Shown: positions 27,344 to 34,546, numbered from the stretch's first letter. The stretch is 36,360 bases of DNA from Flavobacteriaceae bacterium (GCA_013003555.1 JABDIV010000070.1:1-36360), one strand, 5' to 3'. Notes: generated by a model not told the origin, from the letters alone. Numbers and translations: made by a program.

Positions 27344-28399
27344 ATGAAAACAATTAAAGGACCAGCCATATTTTTTGCTCAGTTTATGGATGATAAAGAA
27401 CCGTTCAATTCACTTGACGGCTTGTGTAAGTGGGCAAGTGAACTCGGGTATTTAGGGGTGCAGATTCCAACAACCGACCCGAGATTGATCGACCTTGAAA
27501 AGGCTGCCGAAAGTCAGGCTTACTGTGATGATCTCAAAGGCAAGATAAACGGTTACGGACTTGAAATCACCGAATTATCTACTCATATTCAGGGACAATT
27601 AGTTGCCGTTCATCCGGCTCACGATATTATGTTTGATGCCTTTTCTCCGGATCATTTAAAAGGAAATTATAAGGCAAGAACCGAATGGGCCACTCAGCAA
27701 ATGAAGGATGCTGCCATAGCGAGCCGACGTCTGGGATTAAAGGCCCATGCGACTTTTTCAGGCTCTCTTTTATGGCCGGCTGTTCATCCATGGCCCCAGC
27801 AACCTAAGGGTTTAGTTGAAATGGGATTTAAAGAATTGGCTAAACGATGGACCCCGATTTTAAATGCATTTGAAGAAAACGGTGTTGCCGTTTGTTACGA
27901 GGTACATCCTGTTGAAGATATTCACGACGGTGATACTTTTGAAAGGTTTTTAGCAGCCACGGGTAATCATAAAGCGGTCAATATCTTATATGACCCTTCG
28001 CATTTTGTCTTGCAGCAACTCGATTACCTTCAGTACATCGATCACTATCATGAATTTATTAAGGCATTTCATGTTAAAGATTCTGAATTTAATCCGACCG
28101 GTAAAAAGGGAACCTTCGGTGGTTACAATGACTGGCGGGACCGTGCAGGACGTTACCGTTCTCCGGGAGATGGCCAGGTCGATTTTAAGACCATTTTCTC
28201 AAAACTAACCGAATATGGTTGTGACGTCTGGGCTGTGCTTGAATGGGAATGTGTGATCAAGAGTCCGGAGCAAGGTGCAAGAGAAGGGGCTCCCTTTATT
28301 AAAAAACATATTATTGAGGCTACAACAAAGGCGTTTGATGATTTTGCAGGTGCTAAAACCGATAATGAAGAACTTAAAAAAATCTTGGGCTTAGAATAA
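27344..28399 (+). CDS. Cytoplasmic sugar phosphate isomerase/epimerase-like TIM-barrel enzyme
   Basis: A 351-residue protein with no signal peptide and a xylose-isomerase-like TIM barrel. All four expected metal ligands are visible: Glu186 (CYEVHP), Asp217 (YDPSHF), His243 (FHVKDSEF) and Glu300 (VLEWEC). Proteins of this type often accompany Gfo/Idh oxidoreductases and act as epimerases, isomerases or dehydratases on keto-sugars and inosose. The gene follows its Gfo/Idh neighbour with a three-base gap, so the two probably catalyse successive cytoplasmic steps. Confidence 0.87.
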   Translation: MKTIKGPAIFFAQFMDDKEPFNSLDGLCKWASELGYLGVQIPTTDPRLIDLEKAAESQAYCDDLKGKINGYGLEITELSTHIQGQLVAVHPAHDIMFDAFSPDHLKGNYKARTEWATQQMKDAAIASRRLGLKAHATFSGSLLWPAVHPWPQQPKGLVEMGFKELAKRWTPILNAFEENGVAVCYEVHPVEDIHDGDTFERFLAATGNHKAVNILYDPSHFVLQQLDYLQYIDHYHEFIKAFHVKDSEFNPTGKKGTFGGYNDWRDRAGRYRSPGDGQVDFKTIFSKLTEYGCDVWAVLEWECVIKSPEQGAREGAPFIKKHIIEATTKAFDDFAGAKTDNEELKKILGLE

Positions 28400-28406
28400 G
28401 TTAAAA

Positions 28407-29156
28407 ATGAAATTAAGAAAAATAATCATGATGACTCTTTTTATTACGGGCATCATGGCATGTAAGAATAATTCTGAACAGTCTAAAATAATTGAGAAGG
28501 ATAATGATCTAAAGGAAGAACTTAAAACCCAGGAGTCTGAATGGCAAATTCTTTTTGATGGTATCTCTTATGAGCAATGGCGGGGATATTTGGCTGAGGA
28601 TATACCTCAAGAATGGATTATTGAAGATGGAGCAATGGCTTTCATTCCTGGAAGCGAAGGCGGGAAAAACATTATCACAAAAGATAAATTCACCAATTTT
28701 ATTCTTTCGTTAGAATGGAAAATATCTGAAGGAGGTAACAGCGGTATTTTCTGGGGTGTATATGAAGATGCAAAATTTCCGGAAGCCTATCAAACAGGGC
28801 CGGAAATTCAAATTGTGGATAATGAAAAACATCCTGATGCTCAATATGAGGGCGGTACGCATAAAGCTGGGTCATTATTCGATATGATCGCTTGTCCGGA
28901 TTCAACTGTAAAACCTGCGGGAGAATGGAATCTTTGCGTTATGGAAATTAATCATAAAACTAATCTTGGAAAGGTTATTATGAATAATATCGAAGTCTTT
29001 ACATTCCCATTACACGGAGATGCCTGGGAAACCATGGTAGCAAATTCAAAATTTAAAGATTGGGAAGGGTTCGGCCGCTATAAAACGGGTCATATAGGCC
29101 TTCAGGATCATGGTAATAAAGTTTGGTTTAGAAATATAAAAATCAAAAAGCTTTAA
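28407..29156 (+). CDS. DUF1080 (3-keto-disaccharide hydrolase family) lipoprotein
   Basis: A 249-residue lipoprotein: signal peptide with lipobox IMAC (Cys19), a charged Asn/Glu/Lys tether, then one DUF1080 domain from about residue 46. Segments EWKISEGGNSGIFWG, GPEIQIVD and HIGLQDHGNKVWFRNIKI are characteristic. It lacks the extra N-terminal domain of the next gene but shares these motifs with it, so the two are paralogues. A periplasmic or surface role in cleaving 3-keto-glycosides is inferred from the family. It follows the TIM-barrel gene by seven bases. Confidence 0.88.
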   Translation: MKLRKIIMMTLFITGIMACKNNSEQSKIIEKDNDLKEELKTQESEWQILFDGISYEQWRGYLAEDIPQEWIIEDGAMAFIPGSEGGKNIITKDKFTNFILSLEWKISEGGNSGIFWGVYEDAKFPEAYQTGPEIQIVDNEKHPDAQYEGGTHKAGSLFDMIACPDSTVKPAGEWNLCVMEINHKTNLGKVIMNNIEVFTFPLHGDAWETMVANSKFKDWEGFGRYKTGHIGLQDHGNKVWFRNIKIKKL

Positions 29157-29175
29157 TTAAAATTGAAAAATAGGA

Positions 29176-30468
29176 ATGAAAAATTATAAGATTTTAGGTC
29201 TAATATTTTTCCTTATAATTGGTTGCAAGGAAAATAAAAACGCATCTGAAAATATGGACAGTAATATGGGCAAGGAAAAGGGGTATGAAGCCGTTTTTAT
29301 CGATATTAATAGTGACCATATCGACAATTCAATTGATCCAAACGTATTTCAAGAAGCCAAAGTTCTACCTGATATAAATTTGACCGAGTCGAATGATTTT
29401 TGGCCCGGTAAATCAATGTTTTTCTTAAAGGGTCTAGGCGTAATTAATATTCCTGAGAGCGGGGATTATTATTTTAGATTAACGAGTGCAGGAAGGGTTG
29501 GACTTCAAATTAATAACGTTGATCTTATAATTCATTATGAATCGCATGTAAAAGAAATGAAAGAGGGTAAACGAAACTTACCAAAAGGCCCTGCAGTTTT
29601 TGATTTTAGTTATTACCCAGGAGACCATGATCCATATTTAAGGCTGGAATGGTCAAGAGATGGGAAAACCTATGAAGTTATACCGGATGAATATTTTGAC
29701 AGTTCAGCAACAGTTGAGGTAGAAGACTGGGTGGGTGACAAGGATTTAAATGATATCGGAATAAATACCCTAACTGAAAGTGAAAAAAAGGAAGGCTGGA
29801 AATTATTATTTGATGGAAAAACGACTAATGGTTGGCATACTTATAACAAACCGGGTCAAATAGGAAGCAGATGGGTTGTTGATAATGGAACTCTAAAATT
29901 TGAAGGCTATGAAAAATACTTCGTTTATTATGTTGCGGGTAGATTGTTTTATCATGCCGATATCAATAAAATAGAAGACGGGGGATTAGACATTGTAACA
30001 GATGATTCCTTTGAAAATTTTGAACTTGTTATGGAGTGGAAGATTTCTAAAGATGGGAATAGCGGTATTTTTTACACGGTTCAGGAGATTGATGAATATG
30101 CAGAAGGATGGAATTCCAGCCCCGAAATGCAAATACTTGATGACCAGGGACAGAAAGACGGACTTATAAAGAGTCATCGTTCAGCTGATCTATACGACTT
30201 AATTGCTTCCACCGAGAGACGAACTAAAGCTTATGGTGAATGGAACAAAGTTAAGATCATAAAGAATCGCGGAAAAGTCGAGCACTGGATGAATGGTGCT
30301 GTGGTTCTCAAATATGACATCAATTCATCATCATGGCAAAACATGATCTCAAACAGTAAGTTTGCCATGTATATTGAAAATTTTGGTAGTATTGGCCCTG
30401 GAAAGATTGGACTTCAGGATCACGATGATACGGTATGGTTTAGAAATATTAAAATAAAAGAACTTTAG
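29176..30468 (+). CDS. PA14-DUF1080 fusion lipoprotein
   Basis: A 430-residue lipoprotein with a short signal peptide and lipobox IIGC (Cys17). Residues about 35-180 resemble a PA14 domain: SGDYYFRLTS, then INNVDLIIHYESH, then YLRLEWSRDGKTYEVIP. PA14 domains bind carbohydrate in many glycosidases. Residues about 205-430 are a DUF1080 domain sharing EWKIS, GNSGIF, PEMQILD and GLQDH-VWFRNIKI with the preceding protein. A sugar-binding module joined to a keto-glycoside hydrolase-like module suggests action on a polymeric or surface-bound glycoside. It is the last gene of the set. Local sequence is more AT-rich than the amino-acid operons. Confidence 0.85.
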   Translation: MKNYKILGLIFFLIIGCKENKNASENMDSNMGKEKGYEAVFIDINSDHIDNSIDPNVFQEAKVLPDINLTESNDFWPGKSMFFLKGLGVINIPESGDYYFRLTSAGRVGLQINNVDLIIHYESHVKEMKEGKRNLPKGPAVFDFSYYPGDHDPYLRLEWSRDGKTYEVIPDEYFDSSATVEVEDWVGDKDLNDIGINTLTESEKKEGWKLLFDGKTTNGWHTYNKPGQIGSRWVVDNGTLKFEGYEKYFVYYVAGRLFYHADINKIEDGGLDIVTDDSFENFELVMEWKISKDGNSGIFYTVQEIDEYAEGWNSSPEMQILDDQGQKDGLIKSHRSADLYDLIASTERRTKAYGEWNKVKIIKNRGKVEHWMNGAVVLKYDINSSSWQNMISNSKFAMYIENFGSIGPGKIGLQDHDDTVWFRNIKIKEL

Positions 30469-30494
30469 ACCGATTAATTGAAAACCATATATAA

Positions 30495-30535
30495 ATTAAT
30501 AAGGAGATAGAAAATAAGCCGCTTTCTTTATTAAT
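30495..30535 (+). repeat. AT-rich hairpin after the DUF1080 pair
   Basis: ATTAATAA (30495-30502) pairs with TTATTAAT (30528-30535). Inside, AGAAA (30509-30513) pairs with TTTCT (30523-30527), making a 13-bp bulged stem 27 bases past the last sugar-locus stop. It probably protects or ends the transcript, but it lacks an immediate T-run. Confidence 0.4.
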
Positions 30536-30661
30536 CGTGATAAAAATGTTTTAAAATGGATTATTTAAAATTTAATCCGTGAAATAATTCCAAATTCATA
30601 AATATTTGAAAAAAACGGGCTAAAGTAGGCCTCTTCTGAAATAATTTTTTAGTTTTAACCA

Positions 30662-30733
30662 ATGAACAGAAAAAATAACATACGCGTTCGTATTCCTTTA
30701 CCGGGTATCAGCAACCGCCGCCGCCGTTGCTAA
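30662..30733 (+). CDS. Arginine-rich leader peptide 1 of the arg operon
   Basis: A 23-codon ORF with start ATG at 30662, an in-frame TAA just upstream (30656-30658) and stop TAA at 30731. It begins MNRKNNIRVR, continues through IPLPGI and ends SNRRRRC. Seven of 23 codons are Arg, four of them consecutive (CGC CGC CGC CGT, 30716-30727) and placed two codons before the stop. Such runs of the end-product amino acid before a biosynthetic operon are the hallmark of ribosome-mediated attenuation. The first structural gene starts 221 bases later. The peptide itself probably has no other job. The reading is direct; the regulatory role is inferred. Confidence 0.8.
   Translation: MNRKNNIRVRIPLPGISNRRRRC
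30710..30731 (+). promoter_or_regulatory. Hairpin presenting the Arg codons of leader 1
   Basis: AGCAAC (30710-30715) pairs with GTTGCT (30726-30731). The ten-base loop holds the first ten of the twelve bases of the Arg codon run, and the 3' arm takes in the Cys codon and the first base of the stop. A ribosome stalled on the Arg codons would melt this stem. Confidence 0.6.
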
Positions 30734-30740
30734 TCCGATC

Positions 30741-30772
30741 TTAAAGTAAGCGTATATTTTAATTATTTTTTT
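30741..30772 (+). terminator. Candidate attenuator terminator after leader 1
   Basis: TTAAAGTA (30741-30748) pairs with TATTTTAA (30755-30762), seven Watson-Crick pairs and one G-U, around a six-base loop. It is followed by TTA and seven T residues (30766-30772). It begins seven bases after the leader 1 stop codon. The stem is AT-only apart from the G-U pair, so termination may be weak or conditional. Confidence 0.5.
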
Positions 30773-30827
30773 CATGTTTTTCCATTTTCATATCGTGTTT
30801 CCTTCAATTGTTCATCTTAAATTCAAG

Positions 30828-30872
30828 ATGATGATTCCATTTTTGCCTCGTTTTTTCTTCCGCCGCCCGTAA
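30828..30872 (+). CDS. Arginine-containing leader peptide 2 of the arg operon
   Basis: A second short ORF reads MMIPFLPRFFFRRP and stops at TAA (30870-30872). It may start at 30828 or 30831. Three Arg codons are present, two adjacent ones (30861-30866) two codons before the stop, with Pro between. Its IPFLP...RR pattern recalls IPLP...RRRR of leader 1, which suggests a duplicated device. The first ATG lies in the 3' arm of a 7-bp hairpin, TCATCTT/AAGATGA (30812-30831), that could limit initiation. A terminator-like hairpin begins 18 bases after its stop. Chance occurrence is less excluded than for leader 1. Confidence 0.6.
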   Translation: MMIPFLPRFFFRRP

Positions 30873-30890
30873 GGGTATGTGCTTATTTTT

Positions 30891-30919
30891 GGAACCCAGG
30901 TGAGTCCGGTTCCCCTTTT
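30891..30919 (+). terminator. Candidate attenuator terminator after leader 2
   Basis: GGAACC (30891-30896) pairs with GGTTCC (30908-30913). GG/CC (30899-30900 with 30906-30907) extends the stem beyond a two-base bulge, leaving a TGAGT loop. CC and four T residues follow. The hairpin lies 35 bases before the first arg-operon gene. GGGT (30873-30876) just after the leader 2 stop can pair with ACCC (30894-30897) as a weak antiterminator. CCC/GGG across the stop codon (30866-30868 with 30873-30875, GUAA loop) could act as the protector. Confidence 0.55.
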
Positions 30920-30954
30920 CAAAATCAATTAGTTTATAAATAAAATCCAATTCA

Positions 30955-31578
30955 ATGAAAATTGTAATTGCAAATAAGTCACATAGTATTTATGCTTCTG
31001 CCATTTGCCAGGCCATAGAAGATGCCGCGAAGGTGAGAGGAACTGGCATCGCGAGACGACAACCCGAATACATTATTTCTAAAATAGAAAAAGCCCAGGC
31101 GGTTATCGCTTTGGATAAAAATAAGTTTGCCGGTTTTTGTTATATAGAATCTTGGGGTCATGGGAAATTTGTGGCCAATTCAGGCCTCATAGTTCATCCT
31201 GATTACCGAGGTCAAGGCCTTGCGAAACGGATTAAACATAAGATATTCGAGCACTCGCGAAAACAATTTCCCGAAGCAAAGGTATTTAGCATAACTACGG
31301 GATTGGCGGTTATGAAATTAAATAGCGACCTGGGCTATAAACCCGTTACGTTTTCTGAATTGACCGATGACCAGGAATTCTGGAAAGGTTGCCAGACCTG
31401 TAAAAATTATGATGTGCTGCAACGCACAAATCAAAGCATGTGTTTATGCACGGGAATGCTCTTCGATCCGAAGGTAAAAATTTCCAAGAAAAAGAAAATC
31501 AAAGAAAAAGTTGTGAATCGATTGCAGCGAATCAAGCGAAATCTATTGCTGCGAAACACCAAAATCAAATTATTATGA
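30955..31578 (+). CDS. GNAT-family acyltransferase heading the arg operon (candidate N-acylglutamate synthase)
   Basis: A 207-residue protein with a GNAT fold. The acyl-CoA pyrophosphate loop reads YRGQGLA (84-90) after the strand GLIVHP. A second part holds four cysteines, CxxC (146, 149) and CxC (163, 165), which could bind zinc, followed by a very basic tail (172-207). It is the first gene after the Arg-rich leaders and its stop overlaps the argG start (ATGA). No classical argA or argJ is in view, so it is the natural candidate for acylating glutamate with acetyl- or succinyl-CoA. I recall a similar Bacteroides gene being given that role but cannot verify it here. Confidence 0.8.
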   Translation: MKIVIANKSHSIYASAICQAIEDAAKVRGTGIARRQPEYIISKIEKAQAVIALDKNKFAGFCYIESWGHGKFVANSGLIVHPDYRGQGLAKRIKHKIFEHSRKQFPEAKVFSITTGLAVMKLNSDLGYKPVTFSELTDDQEFWKGCQTCKNYDVLQRTNQSMCLCTGMLFDPKVKISKKKKIKEKVVNRLQRIKRNLLLRNTKIKLL

Positions 31579-32756
31579 AAAAGATTGTATTGGCCTATAG
31601 TGGAGGCCTTGACACCTCCTATTGCGCAAAATACCTATCGGAATCCAATTACGAGGTTCATGCGGTCTGTGTGAATACTGGCGGATTTAATGAGAACGAA
31701 ATCCAGGAAATAAAAACCAAGGCTATAGCCCTTGGTGTTACTGATTTCAGGGCAATAAACGCTGTAAATGCGTATTACAATAAAGTGATACGATTTCTGA
31801 TTTATGGTAATGTATTAAAAAATAACACCTATCCATTGTCGGTAAGTGCAGAGCGGATCGTGCAGGCCATTGAAGTTTGCAATTACGCTAAATCAATCGG
31901 AGCGCGATGTATAGCACATGGAAGCACGGGTGCCGGAAATGATCAGGTGCGATTCGACCTTATCTTCCAAACTATGATTCCGGATATAGAGATCATTACC
32001 CCAATTCGGGATAATACCTTATCCAGACAGGAAGAAATTGAATACCTGAAGAATAAGGGCGTGAATTTGTCATGGGAGAAGGCAAAATACTCCATAAATA
32101 AAGGATTATGGGGAACCAGCGTTGGCGGTGCTGAAACGTTAACCTCAAACTTACCACTTCCCGAAGCTTCCTTTCCTTCACAGTTAAAAAACACCGAAAC
32201 CGAAAAATTGACGATCTCATTTAATAAGGGAGAGGTCACCGCGGTTAATGGGGTGGAGGGAAGCCCTGTTGAAAACATTCAAAAAATACAAGCCATTGCA
32301 TCTCAATACGCAATTGGCCGGGATATCCATGTCGGGGATACTATTCTGGGCATTAAGGGACGTGTTGGTTTTGAGGCAGCGGCATCTATTATAATAATTA
32401 AAGCACATCATTTACTTGAAAAACACGTGCTAACAAAATGGCAATTGCAGCATAAGGATGGCCTGGCAAATTGGTACGGCATGCATCTTCATGAAGGACT
32501 TTTCCTTGACCCTGTCATGCGGAATATTGAAGCTTTCCTGCTGGATAGCCAGGAAAAAGTTTGTGGTGATGTCTTTGTTAGTCTTAACCCATATCGGTAT
32601 GAACTGGACGGCATTGCATCACCTTTCGATCTTATGCAATGTGATTTCGGACAATATGGGGAAATCAACAAAGCATGGAATGCCGATGAGGTCAAAGGAT
32701 TTATTAAAATCTATGGAAATCAAAATAAAATGTATCAACAACTAAATCAAAAATAG
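31575..32756 (+). CDS. argG: Argininosuccinate synthase
   Basis: A 393-residue ligase joining citrulline and aspartate at the expense of ATP. The start is put at 31575 (MKKIVLAYSGGLDTS), which overlaps the upstream stop as ATGA; the longer reading from 31440 runs through the GNAT gene in another frame. AYSGGLDTS (7-15) is the PP-loop for ATP. GSTGAGNDQVRFD is the citrulline/aspartate-binding signature. LWGTSVGG and the C-terminal dimerisation helices are in place. The product is cytoplasmic. argC follows with no spacer. Confidence 0.96.
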   Translation: MKKIVLAYSGGLDTSYCAKYLSESNYEVHAVCVNTGGFNENEIQEIKTKAIALGVTDFRAINAVNAYYNKVIRFLIYGNVLKNNTYPLSVSAERIVQAIEVCNYAKSIGARCIAHGSTGAGNDQVRFDLIFQTMIPDIEIITPIRDNTLSRQEEIEYLKNKGVNLSWEKAKYSINKGLWGTSVGGAETLTSNLPLPEASFPSQLKNTETEKLTISFNKGEVTAVNGVEGSPVENIQKIQAIASQYAIGRDIHVGDTILGIKGRVGFEAAASIIIIKAHHLLEKHVLTKWQLQHKDGLANWYGMHLHEGLFLDPVMRNIEAFLLDSQEKVCGDVFVSLNPYRYELDGIASPFDLMQCDFGQYGEINKAWNADEVKGFIKIYGNQNKMYQQLNQK

Positions 32757-33734
32757 ATGATCAAAGTAGGCATAATAGGCGGTTCAGGCTTTGCAGCCGG
32801 AGAACTTATAAGACTTTTGCTGGAGCACCCTCAGGTAGATATCAAATATATTTATAGCAGCTCAAAGGCGAATGAATTGCTGGCTTCTGTTCATCAGGAT
32901 CTGGAAGGTATTTCTTTTCTGCAGTTTTCAGATCAAATCGATTGGGAAATCGATTTGCTATTCTTGTGCATGGGCCACGGACAATCACGACGTTTTCTAA
33001 CCGACCATTCTATTCCCGACCAGGTTAAAATTGTCGATTTGAGTCGTGATTTCAGGCTAACACCTGATCATCAGATTAACAAAAAGGAATTTATTTACGG
33101 GCTGCCTGAGCTTAATGGAGACCGTATAAAACAGGCGAAATATGTTGCTAATCCGGGATGTTTTGCCACTGCCATTCAACTTGGGATTCTTCCGCTTGCA
33201 GATGGCGGACTATTAAAATCGAATGTTCATATCAATGCGGTGACCGGTGCTACAGGGGCAGGAAGAAGTTTAAGTCCGACCACGCATTTTACCTGGCGGG
33301 ATAATAATTTTTCCTATTATAAACCATTCAATCACCAGCATCTTGATGAGATAAATCAATCGGTTGAACAGCTGCAGCCTGAAATTGACAGGAAGTTACT
33401 GTTTATACCTTGCCGCGGAAATTTTTCAAGAGGGATTTTCGCCACTCTTTATACTGATTTTAATGGTTCGGCTGACGATATCCAATCCTTGTATGAGGAT
33501 TATTATACGGATCATGTCTTTACACAAGTCTCTAATAACAGCTTGCACTTAAAACAGGTTGTTAATACCAACAATTGTAAGATACATCTCCATCTCGATA
33601 ATGGTATATTATTGATTACCAGTGTTATAGATAATTTATTGAAAGGGGCCTCCGGACAGGCAGTACAAAATATGAATTTGATGTTCGGACTCGCAGAGGA
33701 CGAAGGACTAAAGCTTAAAGCAAGTTATTTCTAA
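32757..33734 (+). CDS. argC: N-acyl-gamma-glutamyl-phosphate reductase
   Basis: A 325-residue NADPH-dependent enzyme producing N-acylglutamate semialdehyde. Its ATG directly abuts the argG stop. GIIGGSGFAAGEL (5-17) is the nucleotide fold. NPGCFATAIQL contains the catalytic Cys135, which forms the thioester. The usual downstream His region (NHQHLDEI) is present. The family processes N-acetyl substrates in most bacteria. In this operon the acyl group may be succinyl, to match the transcarbamylase at the end. Confidence 0.95.
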   Translation: MIKVGIIGGSGFAAGELIRLLLEHPQVDIKYIYSSSKANELLASVHQDLEGISFLQFSDQIDWEIDLLFLCMGHGQSRRFLTDHSIPDQVKIVDLSRDFRLTPDHQINKKEFIYGLPELNGDRIKQAKYVANPGCFATAIQLGILPLADGGLLKSNVHINAVTGATGAGRSLSPTTHFTWRDNNFSYYKPFNHQHLDEINQSVEQLQPEIDRKLLFIPCRGNFSRGIFATLYTDFNGSADDIQSLYEDYYTDHVFTQVSNNSLHLKQVVNTNNCKIHLHLDNGILLITSVIDNLLKGASGQAVQNMNLMFGLAEDEGLKLKASYF

Positions 33735-33745
33735 AACGATTTATT

Positions 33746-34546
33746 ATGAAGATTGCTATTATTGGAACCGGAAACCTGGGAAGGCAGATCGCAAAAGGTC
33801 TCATCTTGAATAATGCGATAACAACCCTTTATTTAACACGACGAAATCTGGAAGAAATCCAGGATTTTAAAGGGTATGCCAACGTAAAACTTACAAGAAG
33901 TAATAAAAAAGCTGTCAAAGCCTCAGATATACTGATTTTTGCAGTGCAACCGGGTCAACTTTCTGAAATACTCACGGAAGTAAGCCGCTTATTAACCGAA
34001 AAGCATGTGATCATATCTACGGTTACCGGATTTGATACTGATAGGATAGCCGCTATAATTGGAGAAAAACAATATATAATTCGTGCCATGCCGAATACTG
34101 CAATTGGTGTAGGCAAATCTATGACCTGCCTTTGTTGCAATGAGAATGGAGAGAAACGGATTAAAATTGCTGAAGCGATTTTCAACAGATTGGGCAAGTC
34201 TATCGTCATCGATGAGGAGGATATGCAGGCAGCAACGGTGATCTGTGCCAGCGGGATCGCCTTTTGGATGCGTTTGATACGGGCAACCTCTCAAGCTGCA
34301 ATACAATTGGGATTCGAAGCCAATAAAGCCCAGGAATTAGCAACTCATACCTGTGAAGGAGCTGCGAGTCTGCTAATCGCGTCAGGGCATCATCCTGAAT
34401 ATGAGATCGACAAGGTAACCACACCCAAGGGCTGCACAATTCAAGGATTGAATGCCATGGAGCATTTGGGATTAAGTTCGGCCCTGATAAAGGGAATGGT
34501 TACTTCATTTGAAAAAATTGACCGATTAAAAACAGACCAGTTATGA
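33746..34546 (+). CDS. proC: Pyrroline-5-carboxylate reductase
   Basis: A 266-residue NAD(P)H enzyme making proline from pyrroline-5-carboxylate. GTGNLG (7-12) is the cofactor loop, RAMPNTAIGVGKSM the conserved middle block, and VTTPKGCTIQGLNAME the C-terminal family signature. It lies inside the arginine operon, 11 bases after argC, and overlaps argD by four bases (ATGA). Expression of proline synthesis would therefore follow arginine-operon control. The order argC-proC-argD is known from other Bacteroidota. Confidence 0.93.
   Translation: MKIAIIGTGNLGRQIAKGLILNNAITTLYLTRRNLEEIQDFKGYANVKLTRSNKKAVKASDILIFAVQPGQLSEILTEVSRLLTEKHVIISTVTGFDTDRIAAIIGEKQYIIRAMPNTAIGVGKSMTCLCCNENGEKRIKIAEAIFNRLGKSIVIDEEDMQAATVICASGIAFWMRLIRATSQAAIQLGFEANKAQELATHTCEGAASLLIASGHHPEYEIDKVTTPKGCTIQGLNAMEHLGLSSALIKGMVTSFEKIDRLKTDQL

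Larger units (their letters stand above)
30469..30954 (+). other. 486-base gap: end of the sugar locus and arginine-operon leader
   Basis: The first part (30469-30610) is very AT-rich and holds an imperfect hairpin (30495-30535) and another, GGATTA/TAATCC (30558-30578). The second part (30662-30954) carries two short Arg-rich ORFs (30662-30733 and 30828-30872), each followed by a hairpin and U-run. The stretch 30763-30868 is pyrimidine-rich and G-poor. I could not identify the promoter; TAATTTTT at 30642-30649 is seven of eight for a -7 box but has no partner. Confidence 0.65.

Noticed and set aside
31440..31574. Longer argG reading frame
   Set aside because: The extra 45 residues are an out-of-frame reading of the GNAT gene tail; argininosuccinate synthase begins at the MKKIVLAYSGG start.
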